DNA of 64,000 nucleotides, taken from NCBI RefSeq assembly GCF_024599655.1, contig NZ_CP102247.1, positions 744,001-808,000 on the forward strand, in the 5' to 3' direction. Below, one piece after another: positions 24,725 through 33,528 of the stretch. A program made the position numbers and the translations under genes. Position 1 is the first letter of the stretch. Each line of letters opens with the position of its first letter. Under the pieces are notes generated by a model. The model saw nothing but the letters and a program-made list of their open reading frames with translations, did not search any database and was not told where the DNA came from. Source of the stretch: Enterobacter asburiae. Its GTDB lineage: Bacteria > Pseudomonadota > Gammaproteobacteria > Enterobacterales > Enterobacteriaceae.

Positions 24725-25303
24725 ATGCTTTTAACAAAAACAGCTTATGCCCGTCATTGTGGGGTTAGCCGCCAGACAGTTTATGACTGGGTAGCCAAGG
24801 GTGAAGTAGTGATGTCCGGTGGCAAGATTGATGTGGAAGCGACGGAAAGACGTTCGGCAGGTGATGAATCCCCCTCAAGCAACGACAGGCTTACCATGAG
24901 CGCCAAAGAGCTAATTAATTGGGTTCATACTCATGATGGTAAATACCCACCAGCTCAAAGCCAGGATGAAGCGAGGCAACTGGTAGCAACGGCTGTAAAG
25001 CTCATCGCTTATGACATTGAATTTATATCTGATGACGAGGATGAGGAAGAAACCGCTGTCAGGATCTCTTTCGATGATTGTGAGCATATTTTCCGGGGAT
25101 TTCACCAGCTGGATGAGGCGATGTATTTTATCAGGGATTATTTTTATGCCGAGTGCCTTACTGCTGATTTGCGTGGCATTGGCAGGAGTGAGGAACTGGA
25201 CCCTGAAGGAGTCATTATAACGATGGAAAGATTGAAGGCTTTGTGCACGCCACTGGAAACGGACGAGGCCCGCCATAAGCGTTTTTATGGTGAAGGTGAC
25301 TAA
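24725..25303 (+). CDS. HTH protein of phage type, divergent from the NACHT gene
   Basis: A 192-residue protein whose first 45 residues form a MerR/Nu1-like winged HTH (TKTAYARHCGVSRQTVYDWV, AKGEVVMSGGKIDVEATERR). The rest is acidic and helical (FISDDEDEEETAVRISFDDC) without a recognised domain. The layout recalls phage terminase small-subunit-like or regulatory proteins. GGGAGA sits before ATG 24725. It is divergent from the NACHT gene with only 59 bp between starts, so it could regulate that gene; this is inference. Confidence 0.5.
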   Translation: MLLTKTAYARHCGVSRQTVYDWVAKGEVVMSGGKIDVEATERRSAGDESPSSNDRLTMSAKELINWVHTHDGKYPPAQSQDEARQLVATAVKLIAYDIEFISDDEDEEETAVRISFDDCEHIFRGFHQLDEAMYFIRDYFYAECLTADLRGIGRSEELDPEGVIITMERLKALCTPLETDEARHKRFYGEGD

Positions 25304-25393
25304 GACCGTTCTGGACAGACCTTCCTACATCTGGACTGCTACAGAAGGGAGTGTTACCCCTTCCTTGAGACCTTGCCGTAGCTGGCCCAATGT

Positions 25394-25595
25394 GAAAGTG
25401 TAAGAACAAAATATACAGAAATATTAAGGTTTGAAGCGACCACCTAACCGAAAAGTGTCAAGTTGGTATGCTAAGAAATGCTATGGTTTGTTGCGCAAAA
25501 ATGGAAAGTGTAAACTACGCTGAAAGCCGCATGAATTCAGGGCTTAGTGGAAAAGTGTAAAGTGGCGATGTTAAGGAATGTTAAGGTTTTAGCGG
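25394..25595 (+). repeat. Three to four degenerate ~46-bp direct repeats in a 456-bp intergenic region
   Basis: Units at 25394-25438, 25450-25495 and 25550-25595 share GAAAAGTGT(A/C)AA...ATG.TAAG.AATG.TA.GGTTT..GCG; a shorter partial unit begins at 25504 (GGAAAGTGTAAACT). Start-to-start spacing is about 46-56 bp. The best-matching pair is units 2 and 3. Intergenic DNA 25304-25759 holds no gene I can support. The repeats are too divergent and closely packed for CRISPR; iteron-like protein-binding sites or a structured RNA are possible. Confidence 0.6.
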
Positions 25596-25759
25596 AGAAA
25601 AAAGCAGAAAATGTGTGGTAACTAGGCTGATCTATGGCTATGGCCTATGAGCCAGGCTGGTCTGATGCTCCTGCTACCCCCACAAAGGCAGGATGAGTGG
25701 GGGAACGGAGCAGGGGAGTCTAAGTTACAGTTGCCTCAGTCAGTCAAATACATATTAAT

Positions 25760-26719
25760 TTAAGATAACTTCTTTGCTTTTTTCATCGCATTCTCTGCGA
25801 TTTCAATAATTTCCTTAACTAATGAGTCAAGATTTGCTAATGAGCATACAAGTATTTGTGAGAAATATTCTGGAAAGTGTTGATGTGGGCGGTTCGCTAA
25901 GTCTAGGATTCTCTCCATTGGGAGAGTATGGCTATGTTCACCATGTTTTTCCCTGAGAACATTTATGACGCTTAATTGTGAAGAACCTAAAAAATAATCA
26001 TAAGCAGCAAATCTTTTCGCCCTATGAATTCCGAATCCTGGTGTGTGTTGATTTTCCATAATTACATAGGGAACGTTTTGAGCTATATCATCTAATTCTT
26101 GTGACTCTCTGATTTTCTGAACAGAAAAATCGTCATGAGTGACGAATAGTTCGGAAGTTGTTAACAGTATAGGCACAAAGAAAAATGGGATGTTATCTTC
26201 TGGATGTGAATGAATACAGTGTGAAATGTTTTGTATCATAACATCTGGTAAAGCATATGCTAACTGAGAGAGTCCATGCTTCAATTCATTGTCGTATACA
26301 TTGCCGTTGCTTGTGTCAATTTCTAAGCCTTTAACAACGAAATCAATTTTTTCATCAAGGGCATACGTCGAATCCGTAGGCACAATCATACGAGTAAAAT
26401 TATCGACCGTTCGTAAAGTATAACCTAGGGTATGAGAACTGAAATCCGGAATGTTTGGGTCTCTCATGAATAGCCATTTGTTTTTATCATGCCTTTGCTT
26501 ACACTCTATTAGGAATATTAAATGAAATGTGCATTCTTCATTCCAATAACTGCCATGTAGATCAATAGAGAAATCTTTTAAAATCCCAGCGTCGTCACGT
26601 GAATAAGTAAATTCATTTTGAACAGCAATATCTAAGTCTGCTAATTTTCTAGAGACTAGATATTCAAGAGGGAAACTAGATGATATTAGTTTTTCTTTCC
26701 ATTTCTTATTTTCTGACAT
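25760..26719 (-). CDS. Unknown protein with PD-(D/E)xK nuclease-like motif
   Basis: A 319-residue protein of low GC content. Near the N-terminus DFSIDLHGS (Asp53) is followed after 18 residues by FLIECKQR (Glu72-Cys-Lys74), the spacing and strand pattern of a PD-(D/E)xK nuclease core. The remainder has no recognised domain and there is no membrane segment. In this context a restriction or abortive-infection nuclease is plausible. The motif alone is weak evidence and the product may be a non-nuclease member of the fold. Confidence 0.5.
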   Translation of the reverse strand: MSENKKWKEKLISSSFPLEYLVSRKLADLDIAVQNEFTYSRDDAGILKDFSIDLHGSYWNEECTFHLIFLIECKQRHDKNKWLFMRDPNIPDFSSHTLGYTLRTVDNFTRMIVPTDSTYALDEKIDFVVKGLEIDTSNGNVYDNELKHGLSQLAYALPDVMIQNISHCIHSHPEDNIPFFFVPILLTTSELFVTHDDFSVQKIRESQELDDIAQNVPYVIMENQHTPGFGIHRAKRFAAYDYFLGSSQLSVINVLREKHGEHSHTLPMERILDLANRPHQHFPEYFSQILVCSLANLDSLVKEIIEIAENAMKKAKKLS

Positions 26720-26771
26720 TTTAGTTCCTTAAGTGCTAGTGCTTCAAAACTTACATTTTATACCTAACTGA

Positions 26772-26903
26772 ATTTTTTTGATTACTTTTTATCAAGCAAC
26801 TGTAGGTGTCATCGGTAACTTTACCCTGATGGATACGAGTGAACTCGGCATTCTGGTTGAGGAATACGATCCTCGCTCTATCGGGCAGATAGAGTTGCTT
26901 TAA
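26772..26903 (+). pseudogene. 3' remnant of a phage-like gene
   Basis: An open stretch of 43 codons (ATVGVIGNFTLMDTSELGIL, VEEYDPRSIGQIELL) ends at a TAA just before a terminator and has no start codon signal upstream. It looks like the C-terminus of a truncated gene; the family is not recognised. Confidence 0.35.
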
Positions 26904-26917
26904 CTGTAAAAAGATAA

Positions 26918-26936
26918 AACCCGCCAAAAGCGGGTT
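26918..26936. terminator. Intrinsic terminator
   Basis: AACCCGC/GCGGGTT with a 5-base loop, flanked by A-rich and T-containing tracts. It serves the leftward DUF551 gene (stop at 26941) and possibly the remnant on the plus strand. Confidence 0.75.
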
Positions 26937-26940
26937 CTTA

Positions 26941-27153
26941 TCATTCTGTTGGCGGCTGAGGCAGCGGCATCCAGTGAGTCACATCATATGACGAATACTG
27001 TGTGTTTCCGCTGATTCTGAGATTTCTGAAGCCATCCATCGGCCAGTATTCAGCAACCCCCACTCCTTTATCGGTTGCCACCAAAAAAAGGGCAAATTGA
27101 ATTTTTGGAGTGGGTTTTTGCTCTTCCATCGCGATCCATTTCATTCTGTGCAT
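26941..27153 (-). CDS. DUF551 phage-type protein
   Basis: A 70-residue protein matching the DUF551 pattern found in lambdoid phages: N-terminal W-x4-E-x2-P (WIAMEEQKP), central VGVAEYWPMDGF, and the closing HWMPLPQPP. Its role is unknown. A typical left-over of phage early regions, suggesting unit 2 also has a phage history. Confidence 0.75.
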   Translation of the reverse strand: MHRMKWIAMEEQKPTPKIQFALFLVATDKGVGVAEYWPMDGFRNLRISGNTQYSSYDVTHWMPLPQPPTE

Positions 27154-27286
27154 CCTCTGAGTTAATAGTTACATCAGTTTCGCACAGCAAAGGTGAAAGA
27201 TATTTGATTTGTATGGCTATTGATTAACCATAAAACACTATGAATCCCGTTACACAGTATCCCCGGAGTATCCCCGAGAAAAGCAA

Positions 27287-27314
27287 AAGGGCCGACGATT
27301 TCTCGCCAGCCCTT
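27287..27314 (-). terminator. Terminator of the tRNA-Ile gene
   Basis: AAGGGC/GCCCTT arms with an inner GCGA/TCGT stem, followed on the minus strand by TTTGCTTTT. It lies 8 bp downstream of the tRNA 3' end. Confidence 0.7.
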
Positions 27315-27322
27315 GCTGTGTC

Positions 27323-27398
27323 TGGTGGCCCCTGCTGGACTTGAACCAGCGACCAAGCGATTATGAGTCGCCTGCTCTAACCACTGAGCTAAGGGGCC
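27323..27398 (-). tRNA. ileX: tRNA-Ile(CAU), lysidine type
   Basis: A 76-nt tRNA gene starting GGCCCCTTAGCTCAGTGG and ending in encoded CCA. The anticodon CAU is at 27363-27365 (tRNA position 34). The sequence is that of E. coli ileX, read after lysidine modification of C34 as an AUA decoder, and it sits beside mug as in E. coli. Its 3' half is the integration target of the island; copies lie at 20335-20381 and 851-896. Confidence 0.93.
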
Positions 27399-27523
27399 GT
27401 GGCGGTGAATTATAAAGTAACTCCCTGCAGCAATCCAGCCATTCACACCTGCCTGCTGTTTTTATAAACAACGCATAATCAATCCTTTATACTTCCCTGA
27501 CGATGTATCGAGCGGGAGTAAAG

Positions 27524-28030
27524 ATGATCAACGATATTCTGGCCCCGGGCCTGCGGGTGGTGTTCTGTGGAATCAACCCGGGTAAGTCCTCGGCGCACAC
27601 CGGTTTTCACTTCGCCCATCCGGGCAATCGCTTCTGGAAGGTGATCTACCAGGCCGGGTTTACCGACAGGCTACTGAAGCCCGAAGAGGAGCAGCATCTG
27701 CTGGACACGCGCTGCGGGATCACCATGCTGGTCGAGCGGCCGACGGTACAGGCGAGTGAGGTCAACCTGCATGAGCTGCGCAGCGGCGGGCGGGAACTGA
27801 TCAAGAAGATAGAGGATTATCAGCCGGCCGCGCTGGCGATCCTCGGCAAGCAGGCCTACGAGCAGGCTTTTAGCCAGCGCGGGGCTAAGTGGGGCAAGCA
27901 GAGCATCATGATTGGCGTTACGCAGGTATGGGTGCTGCCAAATCCGAGCGGGCTCAACAGGGCAACGCTGGATAAGCTGGTAGAGGCGTATCGGGAGCTG
28001 GATGAGGCGCTGATGGTGCGGGGGCTGTAA
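27524..28030 (+). CDS. mug: G/U mismatch-specific DNA glycosylase Mug
   Basis: A 168-residue DNA repair glycosylase that removes uracil or ethenocytosine opposite G. The motif FCGINPGKSS holds the catalytic Asn; WVLPNPSGLN is the second family motif. ATG 27524 follows GGGAG and matches the E. coli start (168 residues). First core-genome gene after the island; convergent with rpoD. Confidence 0.95.
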   Translation: MINDILAPGLRVVFCGINPGKSSAHTGFHFAHPGNRFWKVIYQAGFTDRLLKPEEEQHLLDTRCGITMLVERPTVQASEVNLHELRSGGRELIKKIEDYQPAALAILGKQAYEQAFSQRGAKWGKQSIMIGVTQVWVLPNPSGLNRATLDKLVEAYRELDEALMVRGL

Positions 28031-28049
28031 TCCTCTGCGGCCTGATGCC

Positions 28050-28115
28050 CTCACCCTGGCCCTCTCCCACAGGGAGAGGGAATAAAAAAAAAAAGCTCCC
28101 GATTGGGAGCTTTTT
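28050..28115. terminator. Bidirectional terminator between mug and rpoD, with extra stem-loop
   Basis: AAAAAGCTCCC-GATT-GGGAGCTTTTT at 28090-28115 serves both converging genes. Just before it, CCCTCTCCC/GGGAGAGGG (about 28060-28080) forms another perfect stem within a short intergenic repeat common in enterobacteria. Confidence 0.85.
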
Positions 28116-28129
28116 GCTGTTTACCTGGA

Positions 28130-29977
28130 TTAATCGTCCAGGAAGCTACGCAGCACTTCAGAGCGGCTTGGATGACGCAGCTTACGCAGCGCCTTCGCTT
28201 CGATCTGACGGATACGTTCACGGGTAACGTCGAACTGTTTACCCACTTCTTCCAGCGTGTGGTCGGTGTTCATATCGATACCGAAACGCATACGCAGGAC
28301 TTTCGCTTCACGAGCGGTCAGGCCAGCCAGAACGTCGTGTGTCGCGGCACGCAGGCTCTCGGTGGTCGCAGAGTCCAGCGGCAGCTCGAGGGTGGTATCC
28401 TCGATGAAATCACCCAGATGCGAATCTTCATCATCACCGATAGGTGTTTCCATGGAGATTGGCTCTTTGGCGATCTTCAGCACTTTACGGATCTTGTCTT
28501 CCGGCATCAGCATGCGCTCGGCCAGCTCTTCCGGCGTCGGCTCGCGGCCCATCTCCTGCAGCATCTGGCGGGAAATACGGTTGAGCTTGTTGATGGTCTC
28601 AATCATATGCACCGGAATACGGATGGTGCGCGCCTGATCCGCGATAGAGCGGGTGATAGCCTGACGGATCCACCAGGTTGCGTATGTGGAGAACTTGTAA
28701 CCACGACGGTATTCAAACTTATCTACCGCTTTCATCAGACCGATGTTGCCTTCCTGAATCAGATCCAGGAACTGCAGACCACGGTTGGTGTATTTCTTGG
28801 CGATAGAGATAACCAGACGTAAGTTCGCTTCAACCATCTCTTTCTTCGCACGGCGGGCTTTCGCTTCACCGATGGACATACGACGGTTGATGTCTTTAAC
28901 CTGCTCGATGGTCAGGCCGGTCTCTTCTTCGATCTGCTGCAGCTTCTGCAGACCACGATAGACATCGTCCTTCACGTCGTGCAGTTTTTCAGACCACGGC
29001 TTGTTCATCGCGATAGCCGCGTTGAACCAGGTTTCGCTGGTTTCGTTACCGGTGAAGAGGGTGATGAAGTTCTTCTTCGGCATTTTGCACTGCTCAACGC
29101 ACAGCTTCATGATGATGCGTTCCTGGGTGCGTACGCGATCCATCATCACGCGCATGCTGTTTACCAAGTAGTCGAACTGTTTTGGCACCAGGCGGAACTG
29201 TTTGAATACCTCAGACAGTTTCAGGATCTCTTCCTGAGCGGCGGCATGGCTGCGGCCTTTCGCTTTGATGGTGTCACGCGTCACTTCGTACTGGGTACGC
29301 AGCTCGGCAAACTTCTCACGCGCCAGTTCCGGGTCGATGCTGTTGTCATCGTCCGCGGTGTCGTCGTCGCTCTCTTCCTCATCTTCGTCTTCGTCATCAT
29401 CCATCTCTTCCTGAGACAGTTCAGAACCGACGTGAGTGGCGGTAGGCGCCATATCTTCTTCAGCGTTCGGGTCGACAAAACCGGTGATCAGGTCAGACAG
29501 GCGCGCTTCTTCCGCTTCAACGCGATCGTACTGCTCCAGCAGATAGGTGATCGCTTCCGGGTACTCGGCAACGGAGCACTGAACCTGGTTGATCCCGTCT
29601 TCGATGCGTTTTGCGATGTCAATTTCGCCTTCGCGGGTCAACAGTTCAACGGTACCCATTTCGCGCATGTACATGCGGACCGGGTCAGTGGTACGCCCGA
29701 TTTCAGATTCCACGCTGGACAGTACCTGTGCAGCAGCTTCTTCCGCATCTTCGTCAGTGTTGTTGGAGGTTTCAGCCAGCAACAGATCATCGGCATCCGG
29801 TGCTTCTTCCATCACCTGAATGCCCATGTCATTGATCATTTGGATGATATCTTCGATTTGATCTGAATCGACGATATCTTCCGGCAGATGGTCATTGACC
29901 TCGGCATAGGTCAGATAGCCTTGCTCCTTACCGCGTTGGACAAGAAGTTTCAGCTGTGACTGCGGGTTTTGCTCCAT
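28130..29977 (-). CDS. rpoD: RNA polymerase primary sigma factor RpoD
   Basis: A 615-residue sigma-70 (E. coli 613). Region 1.1 at the N-terminus, an acidic non-conserved insert (DDDEDEDEEESDDD), region 2.3-2.4 (YKFSTYATWWIRQAITRSIA) and region 4.2 HTH (LEEVGKQFDVTRERIRQIEA). Start ATG 29977 matches E. coli (MEQNPQSQLKLLVQRG). Last gene of the rpsU-dnaG-rpoD macromolecular synthesis operon. Confidence 0.97.
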   Translation of the reverse strand: MEQNPQSQLKLLVQRGKEQGYLTYAEVNDHLPEDIVDSDQIEDIIQMINDMGIQVMEEAPDADDLLLAETSNNTDEDAEEAAAQVLSSVESEIGRTTDPVRMYMREMGTVELLTREGEIDIAKRIEDGINQVQCSVAEYPEAITYLLEQYDRVEAEEARLSDLITGFVDPNAEEDMAPTATHVGSELSQEEMDDDEDEDEEESDDDTADDDNSIDPELAREKFAELRTQYEVTRDTIKAKGRSHAAAQEEILKLSEVFKQFRLVPKQFDYLVNSMRVMMDRVRTQERIIMKLCVEQCKMPKKNFITLFTGNETSETWFNAAIAMNKPWSEKLHDVKDDVYRGLQKLQQIEEETGLTIEQVKDINRRMSIGEAKARRAKKEMVEANLRLVISIAKKYTNRGLQFLDLIQEGNIGLMKAVDKFEYRRGYKFSTYATWWIRQAITRSIADQARTIRIPVHMIETINKLNRISRQMLQEMGREPTPEELAERMLMPEDKIRKVLKIAKEPISMETPIGDDEDSHLGDFIEDTTLELPLDSATTESLRAATHDVLAGLTAREAKVLRMRFGIDMNTDHTLEEVGKQFDVTRERIRQIEAKALRKLRHPSRSEVLRSFLDD

Positions 29978-30130
29978 AAGACGGTATCCACACTTAATTC
30001 GTTTGATTGGTGTCGGCGATGGGGCTGCCAACCTTTAAAGCGAGGGCGTACTTATATTTTTGCCGCTGCCTCTCAGTGCGGCTGCCGGGGGCTTCCCGAT
30101 CGATATTCGGCACTTAAGCCGTTAAATTTT

Positions 30131-31876
30131 TTATTTCTTCGCCAGTTCCTGGTTAATCATCCAGAGCTCCCGGCGTTCTTCGCTGCTTAAACCGTGTGTG
30201 CGCTCGCGAGCTATCAACTCTTCCTGGCGCAGCTCAAGCATCGAATCAAACATATGGTTGAGTGAGTCGGTGAACGTTTTTTCTGCAATGTCCTTATCTG
30301 CTATATCGTCCCACATCGACAATTTTTCAAGGGTAGCGGCCTCTTTTGTGCCGCGATAGTGCTCTAAAAGTTGTCCGGTGGTCAGACCTGGCTGAGACAA
30401 ACACGTGTTGACCAGTTCTGAAAATAAGCCAAGCCCGGGCAATTTCTCATGGTTCAAACCCGCCAGCGACGGCACCTGCGGTGCGAGCTCGGGGTTTTGT
30501 ACCAGCAACCCTATCAGTATACGCATGGTTGTGCGTTTTAGCTGAGGCGCAGGGCGAACCGCGCCGTTTTCAGCCTGTTTAGGCATTAAACGTTCAAGCT
30601 GGCTGTCATCCAGAATGCCGAGCTTGTTGCCTAATTCCTGACGCAGATAGATGCGCAGCGTTTCGCCGGGCACCTGGCTGATTAACGGCAGCGCCAGCGT
30701 ACTGAGCTGCGCGCGCCCGTCAGGGGTACTCAAATCGACCTGCGGCATCAGGCTGTTAAACAAAAACGTGGAGAGCGGCTGAGCCTGCTCCATCCGCGTT
30801 TCAAACGCCGCTTTGCCCTCTTTACGCACCAGCGTATCCGGGTCTTCGCCGTCGGGCAGAAACATAAAGCGTAGCTGACGCCCGTCGGTCATATACGGCA
30901 GTGCGGTTTCCAGCGCACGCCAGGCGGCGTCGCGTCCTGCGCGGTCACCGTCGTAACAGCAGATGACGTTGTTGGTCACCCTGAACAGCAGTTGAATATG
31001 ATCGGCGGTGGTGGACGTGCCTAACGACGCAACCGCGTAGTTGATGTCGTACTGCGCCAGTGCCACGACGTCCATATAGCCTTCGACGACCAGAAGACGC
31101 GGAGGTTCCGCATTATTCTGCTGCGCCTCATAAAGACCGTACAGCTGGCGGCCCTTATGGAAAATATCGGTTTCCGGGGAGTTGAGGTATTTCGGCAGGG
31201 CATCACCCAGCACGCGACCACCAAAACCAATTACCCGGCCACGCTTGTCGCGGATCGGGAACATCACCCGTTCGCGGAAGCGGTCGTAGCTTCGTCCCTG
31301 GTCGTTGGTGACCAGCATGCCTGCATCGATGAGAGACTTACGATCTTCGCTATTGCCGCCAAAACGCTTTAACACGTTGTCCCAGCCGGGCGGGGCGTAA
31401 CCAATAGCGAAACGCGCAATGACATCGTCGCTCAGTCCGCGCTTGTTCAGATACTGACGCGCAGGCTCAGCCGCAGAGTGCTTAAGAGACTGTTGATAAA
31501 ACGAATTCAGGCCATCCATTAGTTGATACAGCGTTTGCCGCTGATGGCGCTCGATCTGACTTGGCCCACTGCCTGCTTCATACGGCACTTCAAGGTTATG
31601 CATCGCCGCCAGCTCTTCGACGGTTTCAACGAACTCGAGCTTGTCGTAGTTCATCAAAAAATCGACGGCATTACCGTGTGCGCCACAGCCGAAGCAATGG
31701 TAGAACTGCTTTTCACCGTTTACGGTGAAGGAGGGGGTTTTTTCGTTATGGAACGGACAGCACGCATGGTAGTTCTTGCCCTGCTTTTTTAGCTTTACCC
31801 GCGCGTCGATGAGATCGACGATGTCGGTTCTGGCAAGCAGGTCATTGATGAAAACGCGTGGGATTCTTCCGGCCAT
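30131..31876 (-). CDS. dnaG: DNA primase DnaG
   Basis: A 581-residue primase, same length as E. coli. CHC2 zinc domain (CCPFHNEKTPSF, YHCFGCGAHG), TOPRIM catalytic core (VVEGYMDVVALAQ, CYDGDRAGRDAAWRAL) and the C-terminal DnaB-binding domain. Makes RNA primers at the replication fork. Start ATG 31876 (MAGRIPRVFINDLL). Confidence 0.97.
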   Translation of the reverse strand: MAGRIPRVFINDLLARTDIVDLIDARVKLKKQGKNYHACCPFHNEKTPSFTVNGEKQFYHCFGCGAHGNAVDFLMNYDKLEFVETVEELAAMHNLEVPYEAGSGPSQIERHQRQTLYQLMDGLNSFYQQSLKHSAAEPARQYLNKRGLSDDVIARFAIGYAPPGWDNVLKRFGGNSEDRKSLIDAGMLVTNDQGRSYDRFRERVMFPIRDKRGRVIGFGGRVLGDALPKYLNSPETDIFHKGRQLYGLYEAQQNNAEPPRLLVVEGYMDVVALAQYDINYAVASLGTSTTADHIQLLFRVTNNVICCYDGDRAGRDAAWRALETALPYMTDGRQLRFMFLPDGEDPDTLVRKEGKAAFETRMEQAQPLSTFLFNSLMPQVDLSTPDGRAQLSTLALPLISQVPGETLRIYLRQELGNKLGILDDSQLERLMPKQAENGAVRPAPQLKRTTMRILIGLLVQNPELAPQVPSLAGLNHEKLPGLGLFSELVNTCLSQPGLTTGQLLEHYRGTKEAATLEKLSMWDDIADKDIAEKTFTDSLNHMFDSMLELRQEELIARERTHGLSSEERRELWMINQELAKK

Positions 31877-31967
31877 ATGCCCCAAAATTTTAAGCGACTT
31901 ATAAACGAAAACAAGCCGCGCATTCCTTCCGGAAGCACGGCCTTACGACTATTACTCTGTCTGTCAA

Positions 31968-31987
31968 TTGAGGGCTGAGGCCCTCAA
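31968..31987 (-). terminator. Attenuating terminator between rpsU and dnaG
   Basis: TTGAGGGC/GCCCTCAA with a 4-base loop, just after the rpsU stop and with only a weak T tract. It corresponds to the partial terminator that in E. coli lets far more rpsU than dnaG mRNA be made. Confidence 0.8.
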
Positions 31988-31991
31988 CCAA

Positions 31992-32246
<255 letters not shown>

Positions 32247-32384
32247 TCAACGCCAGCTTATTTCAAAATGGTGCGGAATTTTACTGCAAATGCTGCTGCT
32301 TTGTAAAGCACCGATGCGATTTTGAAAGGGACTTTAATAAGGGTGAGGAGTATACACGAGCCTTCTTCCTGGGGCGAACAAAGT

Positions 32385-32413
32385 TTTACATCAACCCGCC
32401 CAGGCTCTACACT
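32385..32413 (+). promoter_or_regulatory. sigma-70 promoter of tsaD
   Basis: TTTACA (32385-32390), a 17-bp spacer and TACACT (32408-32413), 31 bp before the tsaD ATG. Divergent from the rpsU promoter region. Confidence 0.6.
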
Positions 32414-32443
32414 GCGCGGTATTGAAACGAGGTAAAACAAGTC

Positions 32444-33457
32444 ATGCGTGTACTGGGTATTGAAACATCCTGCGATGAAACCGGCATCGCCATTTACGAC
32501 GACGAAAAAGGGCTTCTGGCCAACCAATTGTATAGTCAGGTGAAATTGCACGCTGACTACGGCGGCGTCGTGCCGGAACTGGCCTCTCGTGACCACGTGC
32601 GTAAAACGGTTCCCCTGATTCAGGCGGCTCTGAAAGAAGCGGGATTAACGGCAAAAGAAATTGATGCAGTGGCGTATACCGCAGGCCCGGGCCTGGTCGG
32701 CGCGCTGCTGGTTGGCGCAACTGTGGGTCGTTCACTGGCGTTCGCGTGGGATGTTCCGGCCATTCCGGTTCACCATATGGAAGGGCACCTTCTGGCGCCG
32801 ATGCTGGAAGAGAATCCGCCTGAATTCCCGTTTGTGGCGCTGCTGGTCTCCGGTGGCCATACGCAGCTGATTAGCGTAACGGGCATTGGCAAGTACGAGC
32901 TGCTGGGCGAGTCGATCGACGACGCTGCCGGTGAAGCCTTCGATAAAACCGCCAAGCTGCTGGGACTGGATTACCCTGGCGGTCCGATGCTCTCCAAAAT
33001 GGCGTCGCAGGGAACGGAAGGGCGCTTTGTCTTCCCGCGCCCGATGACCGACCGTCCGGGGCTGGATTTCAGCTTCTCCGGGCTGAAAACCTTCGCGGCG
33101 AATACGATCCGTAATAACGATGACAGCGAGCAGACCCGCGCCGATATCGCCCGCGCGTTTGAAGATGCGGTAGTGGATACGCTGATGATCAAGTGCAAGC
33201 GCGCACTGGATCAGACCGGCTTTAAGCGTCTGGTGATGGCCGGTGGCGTGAGCGCTAACCGCACGCTGCGCGCGAAGCTCGCCGAGATGATGCAAAAGCG
33301 TCGCGGGGAAGTGTTCTATGCCCGTCCGGAATTTTGTACTGATAACGGCGCGATGATCGCTTACGCGGGTATGGTGCGTCTGAATGCGGGCGCAACGTCC
33401 GACCTGAGCGTGTCCGTGCGTCCGCGCTGGCCGCTGGCGGAACTGCCGGAGGCGTAA
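32444..33457 (+). CDS. tsaD: tRNA t6A37 threonylcarbamoyltransferase subunit TsaD
   Basis: A 337-residue ASKHA-fold protein that, with TsaB/TsaE, transfers threonylcarbamoyl to A37 of ANN-decoding tRNAs. Metal-binding HHMEGH (His111, His115) and the nucleotide loop GGVSANRTLR are present. Divergent from rpsU as in E. coli. Confidence 0.96.
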   Translation: MRVLGIETSCDETGIAIYDDEKGLLANQLYSQVKLHADYGGVVPELASRDHVRKTVPLIQAALKEAGLTAKEIDAVAYTAGPGLVGALLVGATVGRSLAFAWDVPAIPVHHMEGHLLAPMLEENPPEFPFVALLVSGGHTQLISVTGIGKYELLGESIDDAAGEAFDKTAKLLGLDYPGGPMLSKMASQGTEGRFVFPRPMTDRPGLDFSFSGLKTFAANTIRNNDDSEQTRADIARAFEDAVVDTLMIKCKRALDQTGFKRLVMAGGVSANRTLRAKLAEMMQKRRGEVFYARPEFCTDNGAMIAYAGMVRLNAGATSDLSVSVRPRWPLAELPEA

Positions 33458-33463
33458 GTTTTT

Positions 33464-33496
33464 TGCCCGGTGGCGCTGCGCTTACCGGGCCTACAA
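33464..33496. repeat. REP element
   Basis: GCCCGGTGGCGCTGCGCTTA then CCGGGCCTACAA: a typical enterobacterial REP (PU) stem-loop between the convergent tsaD and ureG genes. Confidence 0.8.
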
Positions 33497-33528
33497 CACC
33501 CACGTGTGCTAACGTGCAATAAACCGCA

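Noticed and set aside
25394..25595. CRISPR array
   Set aside because: Repeats are divergent, unequally spaced and nearly contiguous with no uniform spacers, and no cas genes are present.
28084..28094. A-rich tract as a phase-variable or slippage site
   Set aside because: It is the A side of a bidirectional terminator, outside any coding frame.
28979..29866. 295-codon ORF antisense to rpoD
   Set aside because: Shadow of rpoD codon bias, with no independent signals.
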